A stretch of DNA of 19,384 bases from Balneolales bacterium. Lineage in GTDB: Bacteria; Bacteroidota; Rhodothermia; Balneolales; HLUCCA01. The stretch covers positions 1 to 19,384 of the forward strand of contig JAIUMT010000023.1 in the NCBI GenBank assembly GCA_022565415.1, written 5' to 3'. Positions 1 to 12,100 of the stretch are shown one piece after another (the first letter of the stretch is position 1; each line of letters opens with the position of its first letter). The notes under the pieces are model-generated. The model was given only the letters and a program-made list of their open reading frames with translations, made no database searches and was not told the DNA's origin. Both the position numbers and the translations under genes were made by a program.

Positions 1-1
1 A

Positions 2-3000
2 AGGTTGTGGATTTTGCATAAGCTTCCGGGTGCCGAAAACGCATATCATATTTCGGGGATTTATAATCTGAAAGGAATTTTGAATCCGGAGTTATTTAAT
101 GATGCAATCTCGCACATGATTATGCGTCATGAGGTGCTTAGAACTACGTTTATTAACGTTGATGATCATCCTGAGCAGGTCATTCATGCGAATCCGTTAC
201 CAATGGCGGAGTATGTCGATGCTACATGTGTGGACACTTCCGAATCGTGGCAAAATGAGGTAACGCAGGCCACGCTACATACTCCGTTCGACTTGTCAGA
301 TCCATCCCTTTTCCGAAGTGTTTTGATAAAAACCGCGCCGGATGCGTACCGTTGGGTTGTTTGTATGCATCACATCATAAGCGACGGATGGTCGGTTGAC
401 ATAATGCTCGACGAAATTCAGATTTTGTATCGTCAACTTGCTGACAAATCTGCACCAAAACTGGCACCATTGCCGATTCAGTACAAAGATTTTGCTAGCT
501 GGATGGATGATCAGCAACAAGCTCCCGAGTATGCCGAGTTGGAGCAGTTTTGGCTGGATCAGTTTTGCGATCCAATAGAACCGATCACGTTTCCATTTCA
601 AAAACCTCGTCCTGCGCTGAAATCCTATCATGGGAGATCGATATCGACAAGCATCCCGGATGAGACTTTTAGTCAGGTGAAAAGCCTTCACAAACAAGGA
701 TTCAGCTCATTTATTACGTTAACGACCGCGCTATCCCTCGCTTTCAAATCGATTCTTGGTCGAAATGAGTTCGTAATTGGAACTCCTGTAGCCGGACGAT
801 TTTTGCCAGAGCTTGAATCCCTCATCGGATTCTTCGTGAATGTTGTGCCAATAAAGATAAACCTTGACGGACACGAAACTCCGAAAGAGTCACTTCAGGC
901 CATGCGGCGGTTGATCATGTCGGCTTTGGAGCATCAGCAGGTGTCATTCGATAAATGGACTTCTAAGCTTGACCATGTCAACGATCCGTCGCGATCGCCG
1001 ATTTTTGATGTGCTTGTTGTATATCATAACAATCCGACTTCAAATTGGCATTTGGATCAAGTGACGTTGACCGCCCAAGACTTTGAGGAAAAGTACAGTA
1101 AATATGATCTGGTTGTTGAATTCACAGAACACGAGTCGGGCCTGGAGCTACTGATTAATTACAATACCGATCTGTTTGAGTCAGGCGATATGGAGTCCTT
1201 TACGAGGTTTTTGGGGCAAATACTACACACCATTACAGCGCAGCCGGATGTAGTAATTCAAAGCTTACCCGCTTTGCTCACGACCACTGTTGCTCCAAAG
1301 GGGACATCAGCCAGAAATGAGGGTTATTCCACGTCGGCATCTGATGTCGCCAAGGCTATAGTAGTCTCAACGCCAGCAACCGATGTTAACAAAATCGTTG
1401 CTAACCCAACATTAGCATCAGACGCAACTAAAACTGCCGCGAACTCGACGCTAACAACAGGAATTCCGAAGGCTGCTTCAAACTCGACGCTAACTGCACA
1501 TACTGCCAAAATTCCAGAAAACCCAACGCCGGCATCAGGAGTTGCTAAAACTGCTACCAACCCGACGTTATCATCTAGTGTTGCCAAGGCTGATGACCCG
1601 CTGCTCAGGCATTTAAAAGATATCTGGGCCAATGTCCTTGGTCGGGCGGACTTCACCGAAACAGACAACTTTTTCGCCCTGGGAGGGGATTCAATTAAGG
1701 CAATCCAGATTTCCTCGGCTCTCTACCAACACGGTTACAAACTCACCATTGCGGCACTTTTCAGCTTTCCCACCATTCGCGAGCTTCACTCAAGAATAGA
1801 GCTTATCACGCAGCAAACCGACCAGGAACCAATTTCGGGATCACATCCGCTCACGCCGATCCAATCTTGGTTGTTTTCGCGCGATGCGGAGACGTTGAAT
1901 CGATTTTATCAGTCCGCGCTGGTGAAATTAGACCATCCGCACCCACTTTCGGTCATCAAGACGGCATGGAAAAAAGTGATGATTCACCACGATGAGCTTC
2001 GAGCCCGGCCGATATCCACAAACGATACCGTTTCGATGAAAATTGGTCAATCGGTGCCTCAATTTCGCTTCGATCATCGACATTTCGGTGATGATGATGA
2101 GCTTCAGCAGGAAGTGGTAAACTGGCTGGATTCCTGGATTCCCGATTCCAAGGTTTTTGATGATCCGTTGTGCTCGGTTCTGGTGCTGACACAAAAATCC
2201 ACCTCAGAGCGACATGTTTTTATCGCTGTGCATCATCTTTTGGTTGATATTGTGTCGTGGCGACCGATTCTAGAGGATTTCAACACGGCACTAGATGGAC
2301 TGATGAACACATCCGAGGTCGCGCTTCCTCTAAAAACAACATCGTTTCAAGATTGGGCGCGATTTGTGGAAACAACACGAAATAGTGCGACGATGGACCC
2401 GGTTCGACGCTTTTGGGCTGACCAAAAACCCGAGCTAGAACAAGGAAAGCTATCACTGGCTGAGGCCATTTCTAAACGAACCCGTTCTACCCTTGAACTC
2501 ACTGAACTAGCCGAGAGTCTTGGGAATACGACGCGTGTTTTCCAGGCTAAAATGAATGATGTGCTCGCAACAGCGATGTCCCGGGCGTTGGTTGAACTTG
2601 GTCACGGAGAACAAGTCAACATCACCCAAGAGGTTCACGGACGCGACAGCATGCCAAATGAGTCCGTTGACCGTACAGTGGGTTGGTTCACGAATGAGTT
2701 TCCGGTTTCAATCAGATATCATGCAGATACCGCGAGGCACCTTCGGGAAGTAAAAGAAGCTCGGGTTCGCTTTGAAGAGCATGGTCGTTGGTTCATGATT
2801 AGTGAATCTGCGGAATATGTGTCCGCCATTCAGCAGTCATCCGTTGGTATAAATTATGTTGGTGACGTAACCGCGAGTGAACCGCTAAAAAGGATTTCCA
2901 TTGTTGGCGATACAACCATCATCGATCAATCCCTCGAGGACGGACTCAATTTAGGAAAACCTATCACCGTCTTTGGTTTTACACAAAGTGATACGCTTAC

Positions 3001-3187
3001 GCTGACGATTGAATCACAAATTGAATCACTTTCGGCACAGAAAATCGCAACTGCACTTGCGCGTGTGTTGTCGGAATTAGGCACACTTTCCCATCAGACC
3101 GACCAAAATGTAAACACGCCAAGCGACTTCGACTACGATGGTCTGGACATCGACAGCCTTGACGATTTACTGAAAAGCATAAAATAG
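2..3187 (+). CDS. Nonribosomal peptide synthetase subunit, C-PCP-E, 5'-partial, no A domain
   Basis: The reading frame is open to the left edge, and the first codons read RLWILHKLPG, which is the interior of condensation motif C1. The TTG at 5 is therefore not the start. Numbering from that Leu codon: condensation domain about 1-425 with HHIISDG at 122-128; a linker of 13-residue repeats at 442-529; a carrier (PCP) domain about 530-600 with the phosphopantetheine serine S563 in GGDSI; an epimerization domain about 615-1035 with HHLLVDIVSW at 743-752 and the catalytic-type Glu E876 in EVHGRD. The last 20 or so residues are acidic (GLDIDSLDDLLKSIK) and look like the donor docking tail found after E domains. 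No A domain lies between C and PCP, so the PCP must be charged in trans if it is active. E domains act on PCP-bound aminoacyl or peptidyl thioesters, so a D-configured unit should be handed to the next protein, which begins 8 nt downstream. NRPS identity is certain; the source of the amino acid is unknown. Confidence 0.95.
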   Translation, partial: RLWILHKLPGAENAYHISGIYNLKGILNPELFNDAISHMIMRHEVLRTTFINVDDHPEQVIHANPLPMAEYVDATCVDTSESWQNEVTQATLHTPFDLSDPSLFRSVLIKTAPDAYRWVVCMHHIISDGWSVDIMLDEIQILYRQLADKSAPKLAPLPIQYKDFASWMDDQQQAPEYAELEQFWLDQFCDPIEPITFPFQKPRPALKSYHGRSISTSIPDETFSQVKSLHKQGFSSFITLTTALSLAFKSILGRNEFVIGTPVAGRFLPELESLIGFFVNVVPIKINLDGHETPKESLQAMRRLIMSALEHQQVSFDKWTSKLDHVNDPSRSPIFDVLVVYHNNPTSNWHLDQVTLTAQDFEEKYSKYDLVVEFTEHESGLELLINYNTDLFESGDMESFTRFLGQILHTITAQPDVVIQSLPALLTTTVAPKGTSARNEGYSTSASDVAKAIVVSTPATDVNKIVANPTLASDATKTAANSTLTTGIPKAASNSTLTAHTAKIPENPTPASGVAKTATNPTLSSSVAKADDPLLRHLKDIWANVLGRADFTETDNFFALGGDSIKAIQISSALYQHGYKLTIAALFSFPTIRELHSRIELITQQTDQEPISGSHPLTPIQSWLFSRDAETLNRFYQSALVKLDHPHPLSVIKTAWKKVMIHHDELRARPISTNDTVSMKIGQSVPQFRFDHRHFGDDDELQQEVVNWLDSWIPDSKVFDDPLCSVLVLTQKSTSERHVFIAVHHLLVDIVSWRPILEDFNTALDGLMNTSEVALPLKTTSFQDWARFVETTRNSATMDPVRRFWADQKPELEQGKLSLAEAISKRTRSTLELTELAESLGNTTRVFQAKMNDVLATAMSRALVELGHGEQVNITQEVHGRDSMPNESVDRTVGWFTNEFPVSIRYHADTARHLREVKEARVRFEEHGRWFMISESAEYVSAIQQSSVGINYVGDVTASEPLKRISIVGDTTIIDQSLEDGLNLGKPITVFGFTQSDTLTLTIESQIESLSAQKIATALARVLSELGTLSHQTDQNVNTPSDFDYDGLDIDSLDDLLKSIK
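1328..1597 (+). repeat. Seven in-frame 39-nt tandem repeats (13-residue unit) between C and PCP
   Basis: Copies begin at 1328, 1367, 1406, 1445, 1484, 1523 and 1562; the last is 12 codons long. The unit reads roughly (S/P)T-x-(A/T)-S-x-x-x-K-x-x-x-N, for example PTLASDATKTAAN and PTPASGVAKTATN. Copies 4 and 5 also share 11 identical bases at their starts (TCGACGCTAAC), so the array arose by DNA duplication. It lies where an A domain would normally be. Copy-number change would stay in frame. The Ala/Thr/Ser/Pro-rich sequence suggests a flexible linker. Confidence 0.9.
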
Positions 3188-3195
3188 CACGTTAA

Positions 3196-6100
3196 ATGAG
3201 CTCCGTACAGGTTAAAAATATTTGTGGGTTATCTCCGGTTCAGGAAGGCATGTACTTCCATTACCTAATGGCGCGCCCGAACGACCCGTACGTAATTCAG
3301 TCTCAGTACGAGCTTGAAGGATTTGTGGATTCTGAGCGGCTGAAGGTAGCTTTCGATGTGCTGGTAGATCGGCACGACAGCCTGAGAACGTTGTTTATGC
3401 ATCAGAAAACACCCGATCCGGTGCAGATTGTTCTAAACAAACGGGAAACTCCGTTCGAATTTCACGATTTGAGCGGGCAGGACGAACCGGAAGCTTGCAT
3501 TGGCGACTATACAATCAGCGACATCAAAAAGGGGTTCGATCTGTCTAAGGATCCGCTGATTCGTTTAGCGTTATTCCAAATTGGGGATGAATCATTTCGT
3601 CTCGTAATGACCTTGCACCACATCATTTTGGATGGATGGAGTTCCGGAGTAATCGAAAACGAGCTGTTTCGAATTTATGCAGGTAATGCATTTGCCGCTG
3701 ATGTCGTGAAGAGGTCTCCGGTTTCGTTTGCCGGGTACATTAAATGGCTGAAAAGTCAGCCAGAGAACGAGGGCATCGAATATTTCAAGAAAATCATTCC
3801 GGTTGATGTAAATGTGAATCCATTTACTCGAGACAATAAGTCTGATGTAAATTCGAACCTGCTTAAAGAAGATGATAAGTCTGATGCAAACGCGAATCCA
3901 TTTACCGAAGATAACAAGGTTGATGTAAGTACCAATCCGCTTTCCCAAGACGATAAGTCTGTTGATAACCCAACCCCTGGTGTTCACAAATCTATTACGA
4001 ACATCGATTTTGAAACGACTCGTCAGCTCAAAACATTGGCATCAGAACAGCAAGTCACCTTATCTGACCTATTGCGAGCGGCCTGGTATTTATGCACATG
4101 CAAACTAACCGGATCGGATCGATTTACAACGTTGCATACCGTCTCGGGTCGCCCGGCAGAACTTCCTGGATCTTCAGAAATGGTTGGAATGTTTATCAAT
4201 GCGATGGTCCAACCAGTTACCATATCCGACCAATCGATTCTTGAGTTTCTTCGTCAGCACCATCAACAGTTTGCCCAAAGCCTCACGTGGCAACATGTTT
4301 CGATGAGCAAGGTGGCAAAATCTGTGGGTGTGCAATCGGAACTCGCCGATTCACTGCTGGTTTTCGAAAATTATCCGGAGTTGGGTGACGAGCGTGCCTC
4401 ATTGGAGGCGGCCATGGGATTTACGTTTAAGTCGCTTAGCTCTGATGAGACCACAAATTATCCGGTTACAATTCAGTTTCATATTGGCGATACCATCGAA
4501 GTTCGCTATTTCCTGAAGGAAAATTGGTTCAACACAGCGGATCTGCAACGGTTTGAGAAAGCCTTTGACGAAGTCCTTCGGGAGATTGTCCGTGACCCGT
4601 TTCAGTCGGTGATGACCTTTCTGCCAAAACAAAGCCAGAAACTTCCTGCTGAGGAGCTATCTGTATATATAAGCTCAAATTTCACCGATACTTCGATCGA
4701 GCCTTACCTGAATTGGTGGCTGGAATCGGCAGGATTTAGTCCGGAGATTAAACTTGCCGATTATAACTCGGTAATTCAGGAAACAATGGATTCAGAAAGT
4801 TTGATTTTCACGCATTCTGGTCCCTCATTGATACTACTTAAGGTGTTGGATTTGGCTAGATTCCGGCCGGATTTGTCGGGAGAGAGTCTCGAGAAGTTCC
4901 TGATTGATACTATTTCTGTTATAACGAGCAATCTCAAAAAACATCCGGGGGCTTACCCGCTTTGCATTGCGCTCACTCCGGAGCAACCCGAATTGATTGA
5001 TAACGTTTCGGCTGCACGCTATGAACGTGTGATATCGCATTTACAGACCGAGATTTCCGGTTCAGATCACATCAAAATGATAGATTTGCGTCAGTCGCAT
5101 CTGTCGAATGCCGATGTTTTTGATGCCACCTCAAATCAAATCGGACATATTCCTTACACCGAGGCCGGATATTCTTATCTGGCGAGTCAGCTTGCGCGAA
5201 CGTTGCGCGCCTGGAAGCATCAGCCTTTCAAAGTGATTGTTCTAGATGCCGACAACACGCTGTGGCAAGGTGTTTTAGGTGAAGACGGGGTTGATGGTGT
5301 TCAAATAACTGAAGCCCATAAGTTGCTTCAAAATTTCATGCTTGAGCGCCGAAATGAGGGATTTTTACTGGCACTTTGCACGAAAAATAACAACGTGGAT
5401 GTAGAAGAGTTTTTTGCTTCCAGAGCCGACATGGTTTTGAAATCATCAGACTTTGTTAGCATTAAGGCCAATTGGGCCCCGAAATCGGGCAATATTCGGG
5501 AGTTGGCTCAGGAGTTAAACCTTGGCCTGGACAGTTTTATTTTTCTGGATGACAGTTCTCTCGAAATCGAGGAAGTCAGTTCGGAATTACCTGATGTTTT
5601 GGCGCTGAAACTACCAGAGCAGACATCACAGTGGAAGCTGTTTTTGGGTCATGTTTGGGCATTCGACACGTTCAACGTCACGAAAGAAGACCGAAATCGC
5701 ACCGAGTTGTATCAGGCCGAGACGAAACGACGTGAAATCGCTCTCAAGCACGATCAACCCGATGATTTCATAGCTCAACTTAATGTCAAAACCGAGTTTA
5801 TTCACGCCCAAGAGGCATTTCTACCCAGAATTGAACAGCTCACTCAACGTACCAATCAGTTCAATCTGAATGGCCGACGATTCACCCTCGCCGAGGTGAT
5901 ATCCTACGGAGAACAAGCGGGTCAGCAGGTTATCGCGATGTCGGTAAGTGACCAGTTTGGTGAATATGGATTAACAGGCGCATTGTTCATCCGCATTGAT
6001 GAAAATATTCTTCATGTTGATGCGTGGATGTTGAGCTGTCGGGTGCTTTCGCGTGGAGTGGAACATCATGTTATTCGCTTTTTATCGACGATTGCATCAC

Positions 6101-9100
6101 GAAATGGAGCCGACATCATTCGCTTCCATCATGTCAAAACTCCGAAGAATGTCCCAGTTCAATTATTCTTGTTAGGTGAGTTATTCGAATTGGCTTCAAA
6201 CGCGGATGCTGATATAGATTTTGTCTGCGAAAATGTGAAGAAAGTGCCGGATGTTGGGTCTTTTGCTCTAGTTGAATCCCTTCAACAATCACATCAGCCA
6301 CAAAATCCCCAAATTAATCGGCAAGTTGCGCCTAGTTTTGAGAAGATTGACCGTGCTGATGAAGTTGCGTATGACCATCTTCCTGAAACATCGGGCGCAG
6401 CATTTCAACATATTCGCAACAAGCGCTATCTCGCCGCGATTCACAAATTACATCCCCAAAAGCTGCAGAATTGCCGAAAAGCCATAAATAACGCGATTTA
6501 TACCCATCTAACCGCTTACATGGAACCGATTACTCAATCGGAGCATCAGATCGCAGCAATTTGGAGCGATCTTTTGGATGTTACTCAGGTGGGCAGAAAC
6601 GACGATTTCTTCCATTTGGGCGGAAATAGTCTGATGGCGACCCGACTGGCTTCCAGGCTATACAAAACATTCGGAATCGACATCAATCTGAAGAGTGTTT
6701 TCGAAAATTCGGTTCTTAATGCGTTAGCGGCAGTAATTGATTACATGGATATCGCGTCGACGAAGGCAAGTGTCGAGGAAATCATGGTTATTGAGTCAGA
6801 TAGTTACTCACTTTCGGACTCCCAGCTCAGAATCTGGCGCTCCGAACAGGTTTTTGATACAAGTGCGGGGTACATTCTTGGTGGCGCCTATCGCATCGGG
6901 GGGGATTTCGACATCGACCGACTCCGAATGGCGATTCAGCGACTAACAAACCGACATTCTGCGCTACGAACGACGTTTCCGCAGATAAACGGTGAACCGC
7001 GTCAGGTAATACACGATGCTGTTTCCGTGCCGGTTCTTAGTTTTGAAACGTCTGGCACACCTGATGACCTTTCTCAAAAAATCGAGGCGTTTTTCACAAC
7101 CCGATTTGATCTTGAAAACGGACCATTACTGGCGTTCGCTTATCATCAAAATTCATCCGATGACCATATTCTTGCGATTAAGATTCATCATCTCGTAACC
7201 GATGGCTGGTCGCAAGGTATCGTTATGAAACAGCTATTAGAGCTGTATCAGAATGGTTCGGATGCTCAGGCAAAAGCAGAGGCACCGACCGTTCGATTCG
7301 TTGATTTTGTACACTGGCAGCAAAATCAGGCAGATTCTCAGCACGCGGACTGGAAAAAATTCTGGGAAATGGAGCTATCTGATGAATATGAGCGATTTGA
7401 GTTCCCAGCCGATTATCCGCGCCCAAAAACCATCAAAAAGTCGACCCAACAGTTGTCTATTTCGGTTGATGCAGACTTTCGGTCAAAAGTGGATGCCTTT
7501 TCCAGAAGAAATCAGCTTTCGTTGTACATGACCATGATGGCCAGCGTCCATTTATTGGTTCAAAAATATACTGGAAGTGCGGATAACGTCATTGGTTCGC
7601 CGTTTTCTGGTCGGACACACCCATCGGTTCAGGACACGGTCGGGTTCTTTGTCAACACGCTGCCGTTTAGAATGAAATCCCAATCCGAGCAATCGCTTTC
7701 GGCTTGGTTGAACGAAATTCGCGAAAAAACCATCCACATGTTGCAATATCAGCATGTGTCATTGGATACGATCCTGAGTCACATGCAGATTACGGCAACT
7801 GATGGGCGTCCGCCACTGTTTGACGTGCTAGTATTGGTTCAGGAAGAGCCCGAGTCAGACGGGTCTGACGGGTCTAGTGAGTCCGGGGAGTCTGATGAGG
7901 CTGGCTCCCAATCCGACGGATCTGGTGATTCTGGTGTGCCAAAATCCACCGGATTATCGATAAAACCTTTCTCATCAGAGCACATGGGAGCGGGATACGA
8001 CCTTGTTTTCCAGGTTTTCAGTTCGCGAAATGCCTGGAGACTGGTAATTGAGTATCAGCCGGAGCTTTTCCACCCGAGAACGATAACCGCACTGGGTGAA
8101 CATTGGAAAGCGGTGTTGAAGAACATGACGGAAGCAGATGATCGAGCTTTGGTATCAGAGATATCGGCCAATACGCTTGAAATCAACAATACGTTGAAGC
8201 GACTTGGGCGGGGCGCAAAACGAGATTATCCAGATCAAACGCTGCTTGAGGTATTCGAATCTGTTGCACTTCGAAATCCTACATCCATCGCCTTAATTGA
8301 TGAAAAGAATCGCGATACTACCTATCACGAGCTCGATTTGCTGTCGACTTCGGTCGCTCGAAAGCTCATAAACCGTGGTGTTCGTCCGGGGGACCGGATT
8401 ATAGTAAACACCGAGTTGAAGAGTCATGCTATTTTGTTGATGCTGGCTTTGTTTAAATGTCGGGCAATCTATGTGCCGGTCGATAGTGAGACGCCGGCGC
8501 CCCGACTCGAATACATCATGGAAACATGCAATCCGGTGTATCGAATAATTGATTTTCTCGACGCATCTGCGATAACCGAGACTTCCGAGCCTTTTGAGAC
8601 TACTGATTCTCTCGAAAGTCCCAAGATTCCTGAAACAGAGACATCAGTGGAATTCGAAAAATCGGAACCTATCGAATCTCCCGAAAAAGCACCATCCGAA
8701 CAAACCCATGTCCTGGTTTTGTTAGTGCAGCAGTTGCTCGATGAACCAACTCCCGACCCAGTTGACTTACCCGAGCGCGGCGAGCCGGGCGATTCTGCGT
8801 ACATCATTTTCACTTCGGGATCCACCGGACGACCAAAAGGCGTGGAGGTGCATCATCGCGGACTGGTGAACATGACCCACACCACCTGCCGAAATTGTGA
8901 TGTAAATGCCTCCGATAGAGTTATTTGCTTCGCTTCCATATCGTTCGACGCGTCGTTATCTGAGTTTTATATGGGATTTTTGCCGGGCGCGACTCTGATT
9001 TGCCCCGAAAACTCCATCAAAAAGGATGCCTTCGAATTCGTGGATTTCATGAATCGCCAAAAAATTAGTGTAATTACGATTCCACCGGTGTTTCTGGCTA

Positions 9101-12100
9101 GTTTGAATCGTCCGGAGTTGCCGCATTTGAAGTCGATTCTTACGGCTGGTGAAGCCGCGCGCAAGTCCGATGCCCTGCATTATGCCAAAACGAAACGGTA
9201 CATCAACGCATACGGACCAACAGAATGTTCCGTGGGATCAAATGCTCATATTGTTCAGGCTGATGGAAATTATTCGTCACAAATCCCCATCGGAACGGCA
9301 TTCGACAACGTTCAATTGGCTGTTCTCGACAAAAACCTGGAGCTGGCTCCGTTCGGGGCAACAGGTCAACTGGCGATTAATGGGATTCAGGTTGCCAAGG
9401 GGTACTATGGGCGACCCGACCTCACGGAGAAGGTGTTTATTCGTCATCCCGAGTTTGAGGGCCGGACTTATCTCACCGGGGATTTAGTGCGTTGGAATGC
9501 TCAGGGTCAGCTGGAATTCATCGGGCGGAACGACAATCAGGTTAAAGTTAGAGGTTATCGCATCGAGCTGGATGAAATCAAACAACAACTCGAGCTCATT
9601 TCGGATGTATCCATTTCACATATTCAGGTTGTGACAGATTCGCATGGCGAGAAACAGATAATCGCCTGGCTGGTTGAGGTAAATCCGATAAATGATGAAG
9701 ATCTTCGCCGTGCTCTCTTGAGACACCTGCCCAATTATATGATTCCAGCGCGATTTATTCGTGTGCCTGAAATCAAGCTCACCATAAATGGCAAAGTTGA
9801 TGTAAAATCGCTGCCAAATCCCTTTGAGCAGGGATCGCGTCAACAAATATCTACCTATTCGGGCGATAATCCAGAGTTGAAACTTCTACACGAAGCACTT
9901 GGCAATTATCTCACCGGGACAATCGACATAACCGCATCCTTCACACAAGTTGGCGGAGACTCGATCAAGGCCATTCAGATTACAAACTTTCTGAAACAAC
10001 ATGGTTATCCGATTCGGGCCGGACTACTTTACGAAGTTTCGAGGCTAGACGAACTGTCCGAACACATGACCAAAGTTAAGTCACAATTATCTGGCAAACC
10101 CGCTTTGAAGCCCGGCATTGTTCGATGCACTCCAATGCAGCAATGGTTTTTTCGTGAAGTAACAGAACCAGATCAGCAGAATTTGTTCTGGATGCAGGCC
10201 GGATTTACAGTACATCAGGTGTTGCCCAGCGATTTCATCATCCAAATGCTCCGTGAGTTGGTTTCACATCATGAAATTTTCCGGATTCGATTCAATAATA
10301 ATGATACGGCAAATGACATAATTGAAGCAGAGCCTATAGTAGATATTCAACTGCTTGATGGTGACTCTGCTGACTTTACTACACAGCTAGACAAATATCA
10401 CCAATCGCTGAATCGAATCATAGATTTTGAACAGGGTTCTGTAGCAGCATTTTTGGTCGTTCAGAAGCGTGGTTCTACTCAAATTTTGTGTACGGTACAC
10501 CATCTCGTTATCGATGCGATGAGTTTGAGATTGATACGAGATCAGTTTCAATGGATGCTGAATCAGTTCGAGAAAAGGGAGTCATTTTCGTTAGAAACCG
10601 GATATATCACTCAACAGCAGTGGACCGATCGGTGCCAGGAGATTGCAAATGATCCTGGTTTTGGGTCCGAACGCGAATATTGGAAGTCGATTTACACGCA
10701 AAAAAGTTCACAATTTGTGATGTTCGGGTCGGGCATAAAACCAACTAGCACTCACTCACCCGAAACGAAACCAGCTTTTAACCCACCTGAAACTCAGGTT
10801 ACTGATACATACTCACTTGGAAAAAAACCAACCGACACCAAGCCTCGGGTGCAGTCTACGTCGCTCTCCCGAAATCACTCCGGCAGGTTGCTCGACCTAT
10901 GCAAAACTTCGTCACAAAAACCAGAACACGTTCTTTTAGCGGCTTGTGTTAAAGCCATCGCAGCTATCACCGGAAAAGCGACATTGTCGGTCGACATAGA
11001 GTCTCAAGGGCGAGAGTCGCTCGGAAAGTCCGTCGATACCGGAACCACCTTGGGCTGGTTCACCACGGAGTACCCAATAAGGTTATCATCCGACAACGAT
11101 CTTCTAGATATAATTTCTGATGTTGCTACATCTACAAATCGTGTGCAAAATGATGGGTTGGGGGCGATACTGGTACGCAATGAGCTCTTCGAGTCTGGCA
11201 TCCAACCTCAAAAAGCCGACCTCGGATTCAACTACCTCGGAAAATTTGACTCGAATGATGGTGCTCAAAACGAATGGCAGTGGGACGATTCGCTGATTTT
11301 GAATCACAATGGATTCTCGCATAAATGGCATCCGCTAGAACTATCTGCATTGATAGAAAACGGTTCGATTCAACTAAGACTTCAAAGCAATACGCCGTCG
11401 ATCGACCAGGATGAGTTGGTGGAAATCCTCCGGTTAGCCCATGATTCGTTAGTGACCATGGCTTCGTCGGTCGAGAAAGACACCCGTCCGGTGATCGTGT
11501 TTTTCCCGTTCGTAGCGTCGAATGCATTGTATTTCGAGAACTTGAAGTCACAACTAGAACCGGAGTTCAACGTCGTGGTGCTTGAGCTTCCGGGTCATGG
11601 CAAACGCATCGATGAGCCTTTTGCTGAGTCGATCGAAGTGGCTTGTAATGACTTGCTTCGACAGATTGGTGCACAGGATGAACCGATGTTTTGGGTCGGA
11701 CATTCCATGGGGGCCTATCTGGGCTCGGCATGTTTGCAATACTTGGCGGCCTGGCAGATGCCACATCCAGCCGGATTCCTCATTTCGGATGTGGCTGCGC
11801 CCGGACAGTTTGATGCGTGGATAGTTGGAGAAATGACGCATGCTCAACGACATGAATATTACGCTCGATTGGGGTATGATGTGCTTTTAAATGAGTTAGA
11901 TGCCGCTTCAAAAGCACACGCTGAGCAACTTATTCACCAGGATTTGAAGCTTATTCGCCAATTTGTGAATCCTAATCAGCCTCAAATTACCGTTCCGGTG
12001 CATTTTCTTTACTCAAAATCGGAATCGAAATCAGTTAAAAATGAGTGGATTCAGGGTTGGCAGGCGATTTGCGAGCACAAAATTGAATGTTCGGCATTTG

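Noticed and set aside
1328..1597. CRISPR array from regularly spaced repeats
   Set aside because: The units are directly adjacent with no spacers, are diverged, and are in frame within a coding gene.
1324..1668. Antisense ORF of 114 codons over the 39-nt repeats
   Set aside because: A repeat with a unit divisible by 3 keeps other frames open too; the low-complexity product has no family features and the + strand is clearly coding.
5..3187. TTG at 5 as the true start of the first NRPS
   Set aside because: The codon before it is Arg in the same frame, and RLWILHKL is the interior of condensation motif C1; the gene runs off the left edge.
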